Shown: in pieces, positions 37,778 through 46,861 of the stretch | How positions within the stretch are numbered: position 1 is the stretch's first letter | Layout: every line of letters begins with the position of its first letter | Program-made: the position numbers and the translations under genes | Source: Flavobacterium psychraerolatum | Lineage (GTDB): Bacteria; Bacteroidota; Bacteroidia; Flavobacteriales; Flavobacteriaceae | Direction: 5' to 3' | NCBI RefSeq assembly: GCF_025960985.1 | Contig: NZ_JAOQMX010000001.1 | Location: 151,791 to 215,790 of the forward strand | Length of the DNA stretch: 64,000 nt | The notes under the pieces: generated by a model | The model's database searches: none | Seen by the model: the letters and a program-made list of their open reading frames with translations, nothing else | Told to the model about the DNA's origin: nothing

Positions 37778-37811
37778 AAAACCCAATTCGAAAGAATTGG
37801 GTTTTTTTTTG
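37778..37811 (+). terminator. Terminator after rpmA
   Basis: AAAACCCAATTC, GAAA tetraloop, GAATTGGGTTTT, then a T-run; a perfect 12-bp stem 22 nt after the rpmA stop. Confidence 0.9.
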
Positions 37812-38025
37812 ATTTAAATCGAAATTAAATACTTAGATTATTAGTTTTAGATTAAAAAAAATCAAAAATATAAAGTTGAAAAAAAAATAACATTAAATTT
37901 TCTCAAAAATTATCGATCATTGCATTAATTATCAATTTAATCATTAAGTATAAAGGTCACTTTGTAAAAAAAAAATTATATTTACAATAACTACTAAATA
38001 AGAATTATGTTAATCACACTTAATC

Positions 38026-38691
38026 ATGACAACTAAAAAAGCATTTATTTTCGACTTAGATGGAGTAATTGTAGATACTGCCAAATACCATTTTTTGGCC
38101 TGGAAAAAAATAGCAGACCGACTGGGTATTAATTTTACGCACGAACATAACGAATTACTTAAAGGTGTAAGCCGTATTCGATCACTAGACATCATCCTAG
38201 AACTTGGTAAAGTAGAAGCTTCACAAGAAGATAAAAATAAATGGCTAATTCAAAAAAATGAGGACTACCTTTTATGCCTAGTAGATATGAATGAAAGCGA
38301 AATTTTACCTGGTGTCTTAGCTATTTTAAAATATATAAAGCAAATAGGGCAACCAATAGCACTTGGCTCCGCAAGCAAAAATGCTAGACCTATACTTGAA
38401 AAAACAGGCATATTATCCTATTTCGATGCTATTGTAGACGGAAACGATGTTACCAATGCAAAACCCGATCCCGAAGTATTTTTAATTGCAGCAAAAAAAC
38501 TAAACATCTCACCAGAAAACTCCATCGTATTTGAAGACTCTATTGCAGGGATTCAAGCTGCAAATATCAGCAAAATGGTCAGTATTGGAATTGGAGATGA
38601 AAAAACATTACACGAAGCTAAATATATTTTTGAAGATTTCACCCATATAGGCACTCATTTTATAGATATTCTTATACAAAAAAGAGTTTAA
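38026..38691 (+). CDS. pgmB: Beta-phosphoglucomutase
   Basis: This 221-residue HAD hydrolase-family enzyme converts beta-glucose 1-phosphate to glucose 6-phosphate. The nucleophile motif FDLDGVIVDTAKYHF carries Asp10 (nucleophile) and Asp12 (acid/base). The HAD motif II is ALGSASKNARPILEK, and motif IV is VFEDSIAGIQAANIS. The cap domain has the beta-PGM hinge WKKIADRLGINF and KGVSRIRSLDIIL. It is 37 nt upstream of the maltose phosphorylase gene. Together they make glucose 6-phosphate from the phosphorolysis product. Confidence 0.94.
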   Translation: MTTKKAFIFDLDGVIVDTAKYHFLAWKKIADRLGINFTHEHNELLKGVSRIRSLDIILELGKVEASQEDKNKWLIQKNEDYLLCLVDMNESEILPGVLAILKYIKQIGQPIALGSASKNARPILEKTGILSYFDAIVDGNDVTNAKPDPEVFLIAAKKLNISPENSIVFEDSIAGIQAANISKMVSIGIGDEKTLHEAKYIFEDFTHIGTHFIDILIQKRV

Positions 38692-38728
38692 AACAATAAT
38701 ATCCCATTAATTCTAAATTAAAAGAGAA

Positions 38729-41035
38729 ATGAACCAAGATTATATCCAACCAGACAACTGGTCCATTATAGAAGAGGGCTTTGATCCCGAAAGAATAAAA
38801 TCATCCGAAAGTTTATTCAGTATAGGTAACGGTGCCATGGGACAACGTGCTAATTTTGAAGAAAAATATAGTGGCAAAACTTTTCAAGGAAGCTACATAG
38901 CTGGAATCTACTACCCCGACAAAACCAAAGTTGGATGGTGGAAAAATGGATATCCAAAATATTTTGCAAAGGTATTAAATGCACCTAACTGGATTGGAAT
39001 CGACATCGAAATCAATGGAGAAGCTCTTGACCTAAACAATTGTCTTAATGTAGTGAATTACCGTAGAGAATTAAACATGAAAGAAGGATGGTACAATCGT
39101 TCATTCATTGCAACATTACAAAATGGAACTCAAATTTCGGTATCATCAAAACGCTTCCTTTCTATTAATGAAGATGAAATTGGCGCTATCAATTTTGAAA
39201 TAACACCGCTAAATAAAGACGCCACAATAACCTACAAACCTTATATTGATGCAGGGGTAACCAACGAAGATACTAACTGGGAAGAAAAATTCTGGGAACC
39301 TTTGGGCGTGATAAATAACCAAAATGAAGGGTTTGTAACTGCTCAAACTTTTAAAACTCATTTTAAGGTTACTACATTCATGCAGAATAGTATTTTTGAA
39401 AATGAGAAAAATTTAAATTTATCACCTAATAGTATTAATAATTTAGTAGATAAAACACAATTTAGTTATTCAGTATTTGTTTCGAAAAATACAAAATCTT
39501 CAATACAAAAGTTAGGTGGTTATACTGTTTCACTAAATCATAAGAATACACAAGAAGCTGCTGAAAGTGCAATAAAAAAAGCTTTAACTATTGGCTATGA
39601 TCAATTACTAGAAGACCAAAAACAAGCTTGGGCTAAAATTTGGGAAATGTCAGACATCACAATTGACGGAGACATCAAAGCGCAACAAGGTATTCGATTC
39701 AATATTTTTCAATTAAACCAGACTTATTTAGGAAAAGATAGCCGACTAAACATTGGTCCAAAAGGATTTACAGGAGAAAAATATGGAGGATCTACGTATT
39801 GGGATACTGAAGCTTATTGTATACCATTTTATATGGCAACCAAGGACCAAGAAGTAGCTCGTAATTTATTGATCTACCGCTACAATCAATTGGACAAAGC
39901 AATTGAAAATGCAGAACACAATTTAGGTTTTAAAAATGGTGCAGCACTTTACCCAATGGTTACTATGAACGGTGAAGAGTGCCATAATGAATGGGAAATT
40001 ACCCATGAAGAAATTCATCGCAATGGAGCAATAGCTTTTGCCATTTTCAACTATTATCGCTTCACTAACGATTACTCCTATATTCCTGAAAAAGGATTGG
40101 AAGTTTTAATTGGAATAGCTCGTTTTTGGCACCAAAGAGCCAATTTTTCAATGGAAAAAAATCAGTATGTAATTTTAGGCGTTACTGGTCCTAATGAATA
40201 CGAAAATAACATTAACAACAACTTTTATACAAATTACATTGCCAAATGGTGTATCGACTATACGACAGCACAATTGAAAAAAGTAGCTATCGAATACCCA
40301 ACAGACCATAAGCGGATCATAGAAAAAGTCATACTAGGCGATACCGAAATTAAAGAATGGAACAAGGTAGCCGAAAATATGTACTTTCCAAAATCGAATA
40401 CACTAGGTATTTACCTACAGCAAGATGGGTTTTTGGATAAGGATTTGATAAGAGTTAAAGATTTAGACAAAAAACAACGACCTATTAATCAAAAATGGTC
40501 TTGGGACCGTGTATTACGTTCTCCATACATTAAGCAAGCTGATGTACTGCAAGGTTTTTACTTTTTTGAAGATCACTTTACTCGCGAAGAATTAGAACGT
40601 AATTTTGACTTCTATGAGTCTTTTACCGTTCATGAGAGCTCACTATCTCCATGTGTACACTCTATACAAGCCGCAAAACTAGACAAAATGGACATGGCAT
40701 ATGAGTTTTACTTGCGTACTTCTCGACTTGACCTTGACGATTATAACAAAGAAGTGGAAGAAGGTTGCCACATAACTTCCATGGCAGGAACCTGGATGAG
40801 TATCGTTGAAGGATTCGGAGGAATGAGGATTAAAAATAACATATTACACTTTACACCAAAAATCCCTAAACAATGGGAAGGATATTCGTTTAAAATTAAT
40901 TTTAGACATCAAATTGTAACGGTAAAAGTCACCGCTACACAATCTATGTTTACAGTAGATGGAAACAAAGGTCTTATTATAAATGTAAATGGAAATGAAT
41001 TGACAGTCACTCCAAACAAAACAGCAACTACTTAA
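38729..41035 (+). CDS. mapA: Maltose phosphorylase (GH65)
   Basis: This 768-residue enzyme of glycoside hydrolase family 65 splits maltose with phosphate to glucose and beta-glucose 1-phosphate. It has the N-terminal beta-sandwich (about 10-270) and a helical (alpha/alpha)6 barrel from about 320 to 690. The general acid region is NGEECHNEWEITHEEIHRNG (residues 414-433). FTGEKYGGSTYWDTEAYCIP near 347 and the phosphate-binding VHESSLSPCVHSI near 634 are typical. Kojibiose or trehalose phosphorylase is the alternative, but beside pgmB maltose is the most likely substrate. Confidence 0.93.
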   Translation: MNQDYIQPDNWSIIEEGFDPERIKSSESLFSIGNGAMGQRANFEEKYSGKTFQGSYIAGIYYPDKTKVGWWKNGYPKYFAKVLNAPNWIGIDIEINGEALDLNNCLNVVNYRRELNMKEGWYNRSFIATLQNGTQISVSSKRFLSINEDEIGAINFEITPLNKDATITYKPYIDAGVTNEDTNWEEKFWEPLGVINNQNEGFVTAQTFKTHFKVTTFMQNSIFENEKNLNLSPNSINNLVDKTQFSYSVFVSKNTKSSIQKLGGYTVSLNHKNTQEAAESAIKKALTIGYDQLLEDQKQAWAKIWEMSDITIDGDIKAQQGIRFNIFQLNQTYLGKDSRLNIGPKGFTGEKYGGSTYWDTEAYCIPFYMATKDQEVARNLLIYRYNQLDKAIENAEHNLGFKNGAALYPMVTMNGEECHNEWEITHEEIHRNGAIAFAIFNYYRFTNDYSYIPEKGLEVLIGIARFWHQRANFSMEKNQYVILGVTGPNEYENNINNNFYTNYIAKWCIDYTTAQLKKVAIEYPTDHKRIIEKVILGDTEIKEWNKVAENMYFPKSNTLGIYLQQDGFLDKDLIRVKDLDKKQRPINQKWSWDRVLRSPYIKQADVLQGFYFFEDHFTREELERNFDFYESFTVHESSLSPCVHSIQAAKLDKMDMAYEFYLRTSRLDLDDYNKEVEEGCHITSMAGTWMSIVEGFGGMRIKNNILHFTPKIPKQWEGYSFKINFRHQIVTVKVTATQSMFTVDGNKGLIINVNGNELTVTPNKTATT

Positions 41036-41054
41036 TTACAAGTATATAAAATTA

Positions 41055-41080
41055 AAAAATCCCGATTAATCGGGATTTTT
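41055..41080 (+). terminator. Terminator after mapA
   Basis: A perfect 26-nt palindrome with core CCCGATTAATCGGG and A/T flanks, 20 nt after the mapA stop codon. Confidence 0.85.
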
Positions 41081-41569
41081 AATTTTATCTTTTATCTTGA
41101 AAAACACCAAATAATACTTACAATAAATAAAAAACGAAAAGAAAATTTATTTTATTTTTTGCTCATCTTAAATTTCTCTAACTAGTTTAGGAGCTTTTTC
41201 TACTCCTTCAGTTGAAAAAAATAATATTTATTGATATCCACTTTAGAAAAAAAACTATTCAAAGGATCATTAGTCTCAATTTATTAAATATTCAATCCTT
41301 ATCCATTTTCACAACATGTTGATATTAATGGATTATTATTTGACCAATTCTCCTAGTTTGTCTACTTTCATTTTTCGTGGACGAGTATCCGTCTTTGATG
41401 ATGAACAAATCATAGAAATAACTACTCTGTTGTATATTACTAGCTTTTTAAGTACATCATATTTAAATTATTAATTGATTGATGTCCTTAAACGATAAAT
41501 AAATACTATCATACGACAAAATCCAAAATTAACTAAATCTCAAATAAAGAACAAAAAGTAGTAAACACA

Positions 41570-41595
41570 AAAAATCCCGATTGCTCGGGATTTTT
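41570..41595 (-). terminator. Terminator after infB
   Basis: AAAAATCCCGA, loop TTGC, TCGGGATTTTT; perfect 11-bp stem, 18 nt after the infB stop. It has the same stem sequence as the mapA terminator. Confidence 0.85.
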
Positions 41596-41612
41596 ATATT
41601 TATAAAATAATT

Positions 41613-44462
41613 CTATTTTAGTTTTTTCTTGATTGCTACTTCATGATAACATTCGATTACATCTCTTTCTTCAACATCGTTGTAACCTTTTACTTGGATA
41701 CCACAATCGTATCCTTTTGCTACTTCTCTCACATCATCTTTGAAACGTTTCAATGCGATTAATTCACCTTCATGAACCACAACACCTTCACGTATAATTC
41801 TGATTCTAGCATTTTTCTGAATTTTACCATCCATAACCATACATCCTGCAATAGTACCCACTTTAGAGATTTTAAATAACTCTCTAATTTCAGCAGTACC
41901 AAGAACTTCTTCTTTCATTTCTGGAGCTAACATTCCTTCCATTGCATCTTTCAAGTCATCGATAGCTGCGTAAATAATAGAATAATAACGGATATCGATT
42001 TCTTCTTTATCAGCCAATTGTCTAGCATTTCCAGCAGGACGAACATTAAATCCAATAATAATCGCATCAGAAGCAGAAGCCAACATAACGTCAGTTTCAG
42101 TAATAGCTCCAACACCTTTATGAATGATATTAATTTGAATTTCTTCAGTAGACAATTTAGAGAACGAATCAGAAAGTGCCTCAACAGAACCATCAACATC
42201 CCCTTTAAGGATCACGTTCAATTCTTTAAATTGACCTAATGCGATACGACGACCAATTTCATCAAGTGTAATATGACGTTGTGTACGTACAGATTGTTCA
42301 CGCATTAATTGAGAACGTTTAGCAGCAATTTGTTTTGCTTCTTTTTCATCTTCAAAAATATTAAACTTATCACCTGCAGTTGCAGCACCATCTAAACCTA
42401 ATACAGATACAGGAGTTGAAGGACCAGCGACTAACACTGAATTCCCTCTTTCATCATGCATGGCCTTGATTTTACCGTGGTGTTTACCAGCCAACATATA
42501 ATCTCCAATTTTCAAAGTACCGTGTTGTACTAAGATTGTAGACACATAACCTTTACCTTTATCCAAGAATGCCTCTACAACCGTTCCTTGAGCAGCTTTA
42601 TTTGGATTTGATTTTAAATCTAAAATCTCAGCTTCAAGTAATACTTTTTCTAATAATTCTGGAACACCAGTACCGATTTTCGCAGAGATATCATGAGATT
42701 GGATTTTTCCACCCCAGTCTTCTACTAGTAAATTCATACTTGCCAAACGTTCCTTGATTTTCTCAACATTTGAATTGGGCTTATCAATTTTGTTTATCGC
42801 AAAAATTATTGGTACACCTGCAGCTTGAGCATGAGAGATTGCCTCTTTTGTTTGTGGCATGATATCATCATCCGCAGCAATAACGATAATAGCAATATCG
42901 GTAACTTGAGCTCCACGTGCACGCATCGCAGTAAATGCTTCGTGACCTGGTGTATCCAAGAATGCAATTTTTTGACCGCTATCAAGAGTTACACCATAAG
43001 CACCAATATGCTGTGTAATACCTCCCGATTCACCTGCAATTACATTTTCTTTACGTATATAATCTAATAAAGAGGTCTTACCATGATCTACGTGACCCAT
43101 TACAGTAACAATCGGCGCTCTAAATACTAAATCTTCTTCTTTATCTTCAACAACTGTAATCGCTTCTTCGATGTCAACTGTTATGAATTCAACTTCATAA
43201 CCAAATTCATCAGCAACAATAGTTAATGTTTCTGCATCCAAACGTTGGTTCATGGTAACCATGATTCCAAGTGACATACAAGTCCCAATAACTTTAGTAA
43301 TTGGCACATCCATCATGATTGCAATTTCACCTACAGTAACAAACTCAGTAACCTTAATTGTTTTACTTCCTTCGTCAATTGCTCTTTGCTCATCATCAGA
43401 TTTTTGACGGTGCGTATCACGCTTGTCTCTTCTGTATTTCGCTGCTTTAGATTTACCACCTTTTTTACCTTGTAGTTTCTCTAAAGTTTCACGAATTTGA
43501 TTTTTAACTTCTTCTTCAGTAGGCTCTACTTTCGCAACAATAGCAGGTCTGTTTCCTTTAACAAAACCAGGTCTAGAACTTCTGTTCGCATTATAACCAC
43601 CACCACCTGTATTTGGCGTAATCTTATTAGGATTTGGTGCACCAGGAACTCCAGGAGGTCTTGGCGTGCCCGGTTTAGGAGCAATTCTTTTACGTTTATT
43701 TTTATTCGCCGCACCTGCAGCACCTGGTTTATTAGGTGTGATTTTTGGCTCTTCTTTTTTCTTTTTAGGTTTGTTAAACTGAGACAAGTCAATAGTCTGA
43801 CCTGTTAGCTTAGCACCAGATAACTTTTGATATTGAGTAGCAATAGCTTCTTCAACAGGAGCCTCTTCAACAACTGGCGTTGCTGCTTTCACTTCTACTT
43901 TTGGAGTTTCTTTTTTGGGAGCTACTGGCTCAACAACTGCGGGTTTTGGTTCTTTTTTGTCTGAAACAGGTTTTTCTGCTACAACTTCTTTTGGTTCAAC
44001 CTTTTCTGCAACCACTTTTTCTTTGGCTACTTCAACAGGTTTAACAACCGCTTTGACAGGTTCAACAACTGCTTTTGTAGGAGCACTTTTCTTAGGATTA
44101 AGATCAATTTTCCCTACCTGAACAGGTCCCGTAACCACTGCTCTCGCTTTGATTACTTCTTGTTGTTTCAAGCGTTCTTCTTCATCCTGCTTACGTTTGT
44201 CTTCAATTTCATTCTCCCTTTCGACACGTAAAGCCTCTTTTTCTTTCCTTCTTTCTTCCCCTACTTCTTTTGAAGCTTCTTTTTTTCCTTTGTCACCAGC
44301 AAATTGACCGCACAAGACCTTGTATTCATTATCAGAAATTTTTGTGTTAGGGTTAGACTCAATGCTAATCCCTTTATCTTTCAGATAATCCACAGCTCTT
44401 TCTAAAGAAATATTCAATTCTCTTAAAACTTTGTTTATTCTAATAATTCTCTCTTCAGACAT
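41613..44462 (-). CDS. infB: Translation initiation factor IF-2
   Basis: This 949-residue GTPase delivers initiator fMet-tRNA to the ribosome. The IF2 N-terminal domain begins MSEERIIRINKVLRELNISL. A long charged low-complexity linker (about 60-310, Lys/Glu/Val/Pro rich, with a GAPNPNKITPNTGGGG stretch) follows. The G domain has G1 VMGHVDHGKTSLLDYIRK near 456, G3 DTPGHEAFTAMRARG and G4 NKIDKPN. C-terminal domains II-IV end the protein (EVAIKKKLK). It is the third gene of rimP-nusA-infB, 52 nt after nusA. Confidence 0.98.
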   Translation of the reverse strand: MSEERIIRINKVLRELNISLERAVDYLKDKGISIESNPNTKISDNEYKVLCGQFAGDKGKKEASKEVGEERRKEKEALRVERENEIEDKRKQDEEERLKQQEVIKARAVVTGPVQVGKIDLNPKKSAPTKAVVEPVKAVVKPVEVAKEKVVAEKVEPKEVVAEKPVSDKKEPKPAVVEPVAPKKETPKVEVKAATPVVEEAPVEEAIATQYQKLSGAKLTGQTIDLSQFNKPKKKKEEPKITPNKPGAAGAANKNKRKRIAPKPGTPRPPGVPGAPNPNKITPNTGGGGYNANRSSRPGFVKGNRPAIVAKVEPTEEEVKNQIRETLEKLQGKKGGKSKAAKYRRDKRDTHRQKSDDEQRAIDEGSKTIKVTEFVTVGEIAIMMDVPITKVIGTCMSLGIMVTMNQRLDAETLTIVADEFGYEVEFITVDIEEAITVVEDKEEDLVFRAPIVTVMGHVDHGKTSLLDYIRKENVIAGESGGITQHIGAYGVTLDSGQKIAFLDTPGHEAFTAMRARGAQVTDIAIIVIAADDDIMPQTKEAISHAQAAGVPIIFAINKIDKPNSNVEKIKERLASMNLLVEDWGGKIQSHDISAKIGTGVPELLEKVLLEAEILDLKSNPNKAAQGTVVEAFLDKGKGYVSTILVQHGTLKIGDYMLAGKHHGKIKAMHDERGNSVLVAGPSTPVSVLGLDGAATAGDKFNIFEDEKEAKQIAAKRSQLMREQSVRTQRHITLDEIGRRIALGQFKELNVILKGDVDGSVEALSDSFSKLSTEEIQINIIHKGVGAITETDVMLASASDAIIIGFNVRPAGNARQLADKEEIDIRYYSIIYAAIDDLKDAMEGMLAPEMKEEVLGTAEIRELFKISKVGTIAGCMVMDGKIQKNARIRIIREGVVVHEGELIALKRFKDDVREVAKGYDCGIQVKGYNDVEERDVIECYHEVAIKKKLK

Positions 44463-44514
44463 AAAACCTTTTTAATATTACCTTTTTCGTTGTGTTGCTA
44501 GAAGTATTTGGAGC

Positions 44515-45768
44515 CTAACTCTCAAATTCTTCTTTCAATATTTTCATTACATCTAGAATTGTTTCCTCTTCTAGGTCTGTTCTTCTAACCAAATCATTTA
44601 CTTCTTGAGCTAAGATACTTTTTGCTGTATCCAAACCAATTTTGGCAAATTCTTCGATTACCCACGCTTCTATTTCATCTGAGAATTCTGTCAACTCAAC
44701 ATCATCCTCATCTGCAGTAGCTCCAGCCACATCACCTTCACGTATAACATCTAATTCATAACCTGTCAACTGACCTGCTAATCTAATGTTATGCCCTCCA
44801 CGACCAATAGCCTTAGATACTTCTTCTAACTTCAAAAACACTTCAGCTCTTTTAGTTTCTTCATTAATTTTAATTGAAGAAACCTTTGCAGGGCTTAATG
44901 CTCTTGTAATATACAATTGTATGTTACTAGTGAAATTAATAACATCTATATTTTCGTTTCCTAATTCGCGAACAATTCCGTGAATACGAGATCCTTTCAT
45001 ACCTACACAAGCACCAACTGGATCAATTCTATCGTCATAAGTCTCTACAGCTACTTTTGCTTTTTCACCTGGGATCCTTACCACATTTTTAACCATAATC
45101 AAACCGTCAAAAACTTCTGGAATTTCTTGTTCAAATAATTTCTCTAAGAACTTCTCAGAAGTTCGAGACATAATAATTTGAGGTTTATTTCCTTTTAATT
45201 CAACGCTTTCAATAATTCCACGAACATTATCTCCTTTACGGAAAAAGTCAGAAGGAATTTGTTTTTCTTTTGGTAAAACAATTTCATTTCCTTCATCATC
45301 GACCAAAATTACAACTCTTGGGCGAACATGATGTACTTCTGCGGTGTAAATATCGCCAATTAAATCTTTAAATTGCTTATAAAGGTTTGTATTGTCATGT
45401 TCATGAATTTTAGAAATCAAGTTTTGACGCAAAGCCAAGATAGCTCTTCTCCCTAAATCAATCAATTTTACTTCTTCAGAAACCTCTTCACCAATTTCAA
45501 AATCGGCTTCAATTTTTCTTGCTTCAGTAAGCGTAATTTCTTCGTTTTCAAAATCTAGATCTTCGTCAGCAACGATAACTCTTCTTCTCCATATTTCCAT
45601 ATCTCCTTTATCAGGATTTATAATAATATCAAAATTATCATCTGAACCGTATTTTTTCTTCAATGCATTTCTAAATACATCTTCTAAAATTGCCATAAGC
45701 GTTACACGATCAATAAGTTTATCATCTTTAAACTCTGAAAATGAATCGATTAATGCTAAATTTTCCAT
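44515..45768 (-). CDS. nusA: Transcription termination/antitermination protein NusA
   Basis: This 417-residue RNA polymerase-binding factor promotes pausing, termination and antitermination. The N-terminal domain (about 1-130) is followed by an S1 domain (about 135-205: VHHVRPRVVILVDDEGNEI). Two KH domains follow (about 235-380), including GACVGMKGSRIHGIVRELGNE and AIGRGGHNIRLAGQLTGYEL. The E. coli-type acidic repeats are absent, which is normal outside Proteobacteria. It lies 13 nt after rimP and 52 nt before infB, in the classical operon. Confidence 0.98.
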   Translation of the reverse strand: MENLALIDSFSEFKDDKLIDRVTLMAILEDVFRNALKKKYGSDDNFDIIINPDKGDMEIWRRRVIVADEDLDFENEEITLTEARKIEADFEIGEEVSEEVKLIDLGRRAILALRQNLISKIHEHDNTNLYKQFKDLIGDIYTAEVHHVRPRVVILVDDEGNEIVLPKEKQIPSDFFRKGDNVRGIIESVELKGNKPQIIMSRTSEKFLEKLFEQEIPEVFDGLIMVKNVVRIPGEKAKVAVETYDDRIDPVGACVGMKGSRIHGIVRELGNENIDVINFTSNIQLYITRALSPAKVSSIKINEETKRAEVFLKLEEVSKAIGRGGHNIRLAGQLTGYELDVIREGDVAGATADEDDVELTEFSDEIEAWVIEEFAKIGLDTAKSILAQEVNDLVRRTDLEEETILDVMKILKEEFES

Positions 45769-45781
45769 GCGAATTCTTTAA

Positions 45782-46246
45782 TTAAAATGTTACTGTAACA
45801 ATTGCTTCTTTTATATCTCCGTATGATAGCTCCAGTCTTTTTTGAACTGTCTCCTTTCCTTTTCCCAATTTCTTAGGTTCTCTTGCTTCCCATGACAAAA
45901 TTACAAAATCATCATTAGCTTCTACCAATTCCGCTTCTATATTTTCTGTTGCTGTTTTCACAATCAAGGTTCTACCTACATTTTTTTTGTATTGTCTAAC
46001 GAATTTCAGCGGACTACCAACTCCAAAAGAAGCTACTTCCAAAGAAAAATCTTGATCTTCACGATCTAGATTACTCTCAACCGCTCTACTCACATCAATA
46101 CAATCTTGTAAAACTACCCCATCATCACCATCAATCGTCACAATTACTTTAAAAGCATCTGTGATTACTACGTCTATCAAAAAAAGCGAAGGTCTTTCTG
46201 ATAATGCTTCCAATAGCAATGAATTTATTTTTTCTTTAAACACCAT
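45782..46246 (-). CDS. rimP: Ribosome maturation factor RimP
   Basis: This 154-residue protein helps mature the 30S subunit. The N-terminal alpha/beta domain carries [20 protein letters not shown] and the signature [24 protein letters not shown] broken across residues 60-85. The C-terminal SH3-like domain follows ([20 protein letters not shown]). I start at ATG 46246 ([11 protein letters not shown]). An in-frame ATG at 46282 would translate straight through the leader hairpin and is less likely. It is the first gene of the operon. Confidence 0.93.
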   Translation of the reverse strand: MVFKEKINSLLLEALSERPSLFLIDVVITDAFKVIVTIDGDDGVVLQDCIDVSRAVESNLDREDQDFSLEVASFGVGSPLKFVRQYKKNVGRTLIVKTATENIEAELVEANDDFVILSWEAREPKKLGKGKETVQKRLELSYGDIKEAIVTVTF

Positions 46247-46259
46247 ATTTTTATAAAAA

Positions 46260-46280
46260 GAGGGGACTATTAGTCCCCTC
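46260..46280 (-). promoter_or_regulatory. Terminator-like hairpin in the rimP leader
   Basis: A perfect 9-bp GC-rich stem (GAGGGGACT / AGTCCCCTC) has a 3-nt loop. It is followed by TTTTTATAAAAAT directly before the rimP ATG, 13 nt away. Thus an intrinsic-terminator shape sits in the 5' leader of the operon encoding NusA. Confidence 0.7.
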
Positions 46281-46308
46281 ATTATCTAGATTTTAATAAA
46301 TAACGCTG

Positions 46309-46336
46309 CAAATATAGTGTTTTTTTTATAAATCAA
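46309..46336 (-). promoter_or_regulatory. Promoter of rimP-nusA-infB
   Basis: On the minus strand TTG is followed after 17 nt by TATATTTG. It places transcription start about 55-60 nt before the rimP ATG, so the hairpin at 46260-46280 would be in the transcript. Confidence 0.65.
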
Positions 46337-46520
46337 AAAAAATAGATTGTCCATAAACGACATCTTACCTATTAAGACCAAAAACAAACTCTTTTTCTTA
46401 CAGTAAACTCCGTGCTATCATTATAAAAAACTGAGTTTACAATCACCTTTAAAGACAAACAACATCAATCAAAACGACTATTCAAATTCTTTAAAGACTT
46501 TGCATTAGATTTAATTCAAA

Positions 46521-46550
46521 AAAAAAGCTTCTCAATTGAGAAGCTTTTTT
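46521..46550 (-). terminator. Terminator of tRNA-Gln
   Basis: A perfect 30-nt palindrome of two 15-nt arms (AAAAAAGCTTCTCAA and its complement), 2 nt after the tRNA 3' end. It could stop transcription in both directions. Confidence 0.85.
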
Positions 46551-46552
46551 CG

Positions 46553-46623
46553 TTGGTCTACAAGGACTCGAACCTTGAACGACTGCACCAAAAACAGTTG
46601 TGTTACCATTACACCATAGACCA
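46553..46623 (-). tRNA. trnQ: tRNA-Gln (anticodon UUG)
   Basis: A 71-nt cloverleaf is complete. The acceptor stem pairs TGGTCTA with TAGACCA, the D-stem GTGT with ACAC, the anticodon stem ACTGT with GCAGT, and the T-stem CAAGG with CCTTG. Loop TTTTGGT places TTG at positions 34-36. The U1-A72 end pair is typical of tRNA-Gln. The CCA end is not encoded and would be added after transcription. Confidence 0.95.
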
Positions 46624-46643
46624 ATATTTCTTTGTTGCGGGTG

Positions 46644-46673
46644 CAAATTTATAATAATATTTAGTTTGCGCAA
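46644..46673 (-). promoter_or_regulatory. Promoter of tRNA-Gln
   Basis: On the minus strand TTG, 19 nt, TAAATTTG, a full consensus match 20 nt upstream of the mature tRNA 5' end. Confidence 0.75.
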
Positions 46674-46861
46674 ACTTTTTCGACCCTTTTTTTTAAAATA
46701 ATTTCATTTTTTTTTAAATTAAACGACACCAACAACGAAACAGATTAATAATCAATACTTTATCGTTTACCTTATGTTTACTAGAATTTTTTGTTAATGG
46801 TCTTCAGTTTCCATAAAAAAACATTTTCTTTGCAACTTAAAATAAAACTAAATTTTGATAC

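Larger units (their letters stand above)
41036..41612. other. Degenerate intergenic region between mapA and infB
   Basis: 577 bp without a gene. It is bounded by two nearly identical hairpins (stem AAAAATCCCGA). Short minus-strand open stretches end with gene-like tails: 41168-41227 ends STEGVEKAPKLVREI, and 41336-41466 ends PRKMKVDKLGELVK. Neither has a start codon that makes sense. I read them as possible remnants. Confidence 0.45.

Noticed and set aside
43497..43808. Plus-strand open frame opposite the infB linker.
   Set aside because: The low-complexity linker of IF-2 (Lys/Glu/Pro-rich) leaves open frames on both strands by composition alone.
43000..44462. Possible internal gene inside the repetitive N-terminal part of infB.
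   Set aside because: The long, low-complexity linker is normal for flavobacterial IF-2 and the frame is continuous with the G domain.
46283..46550. Possible 60-codon ORF on the minus strand across the tRNA terminator and tRNA-Gln.
   Set aside because: It overlaps a tRNA gene with complete cloverleaf and a perfect terminator, so the RNA reading is preferred.
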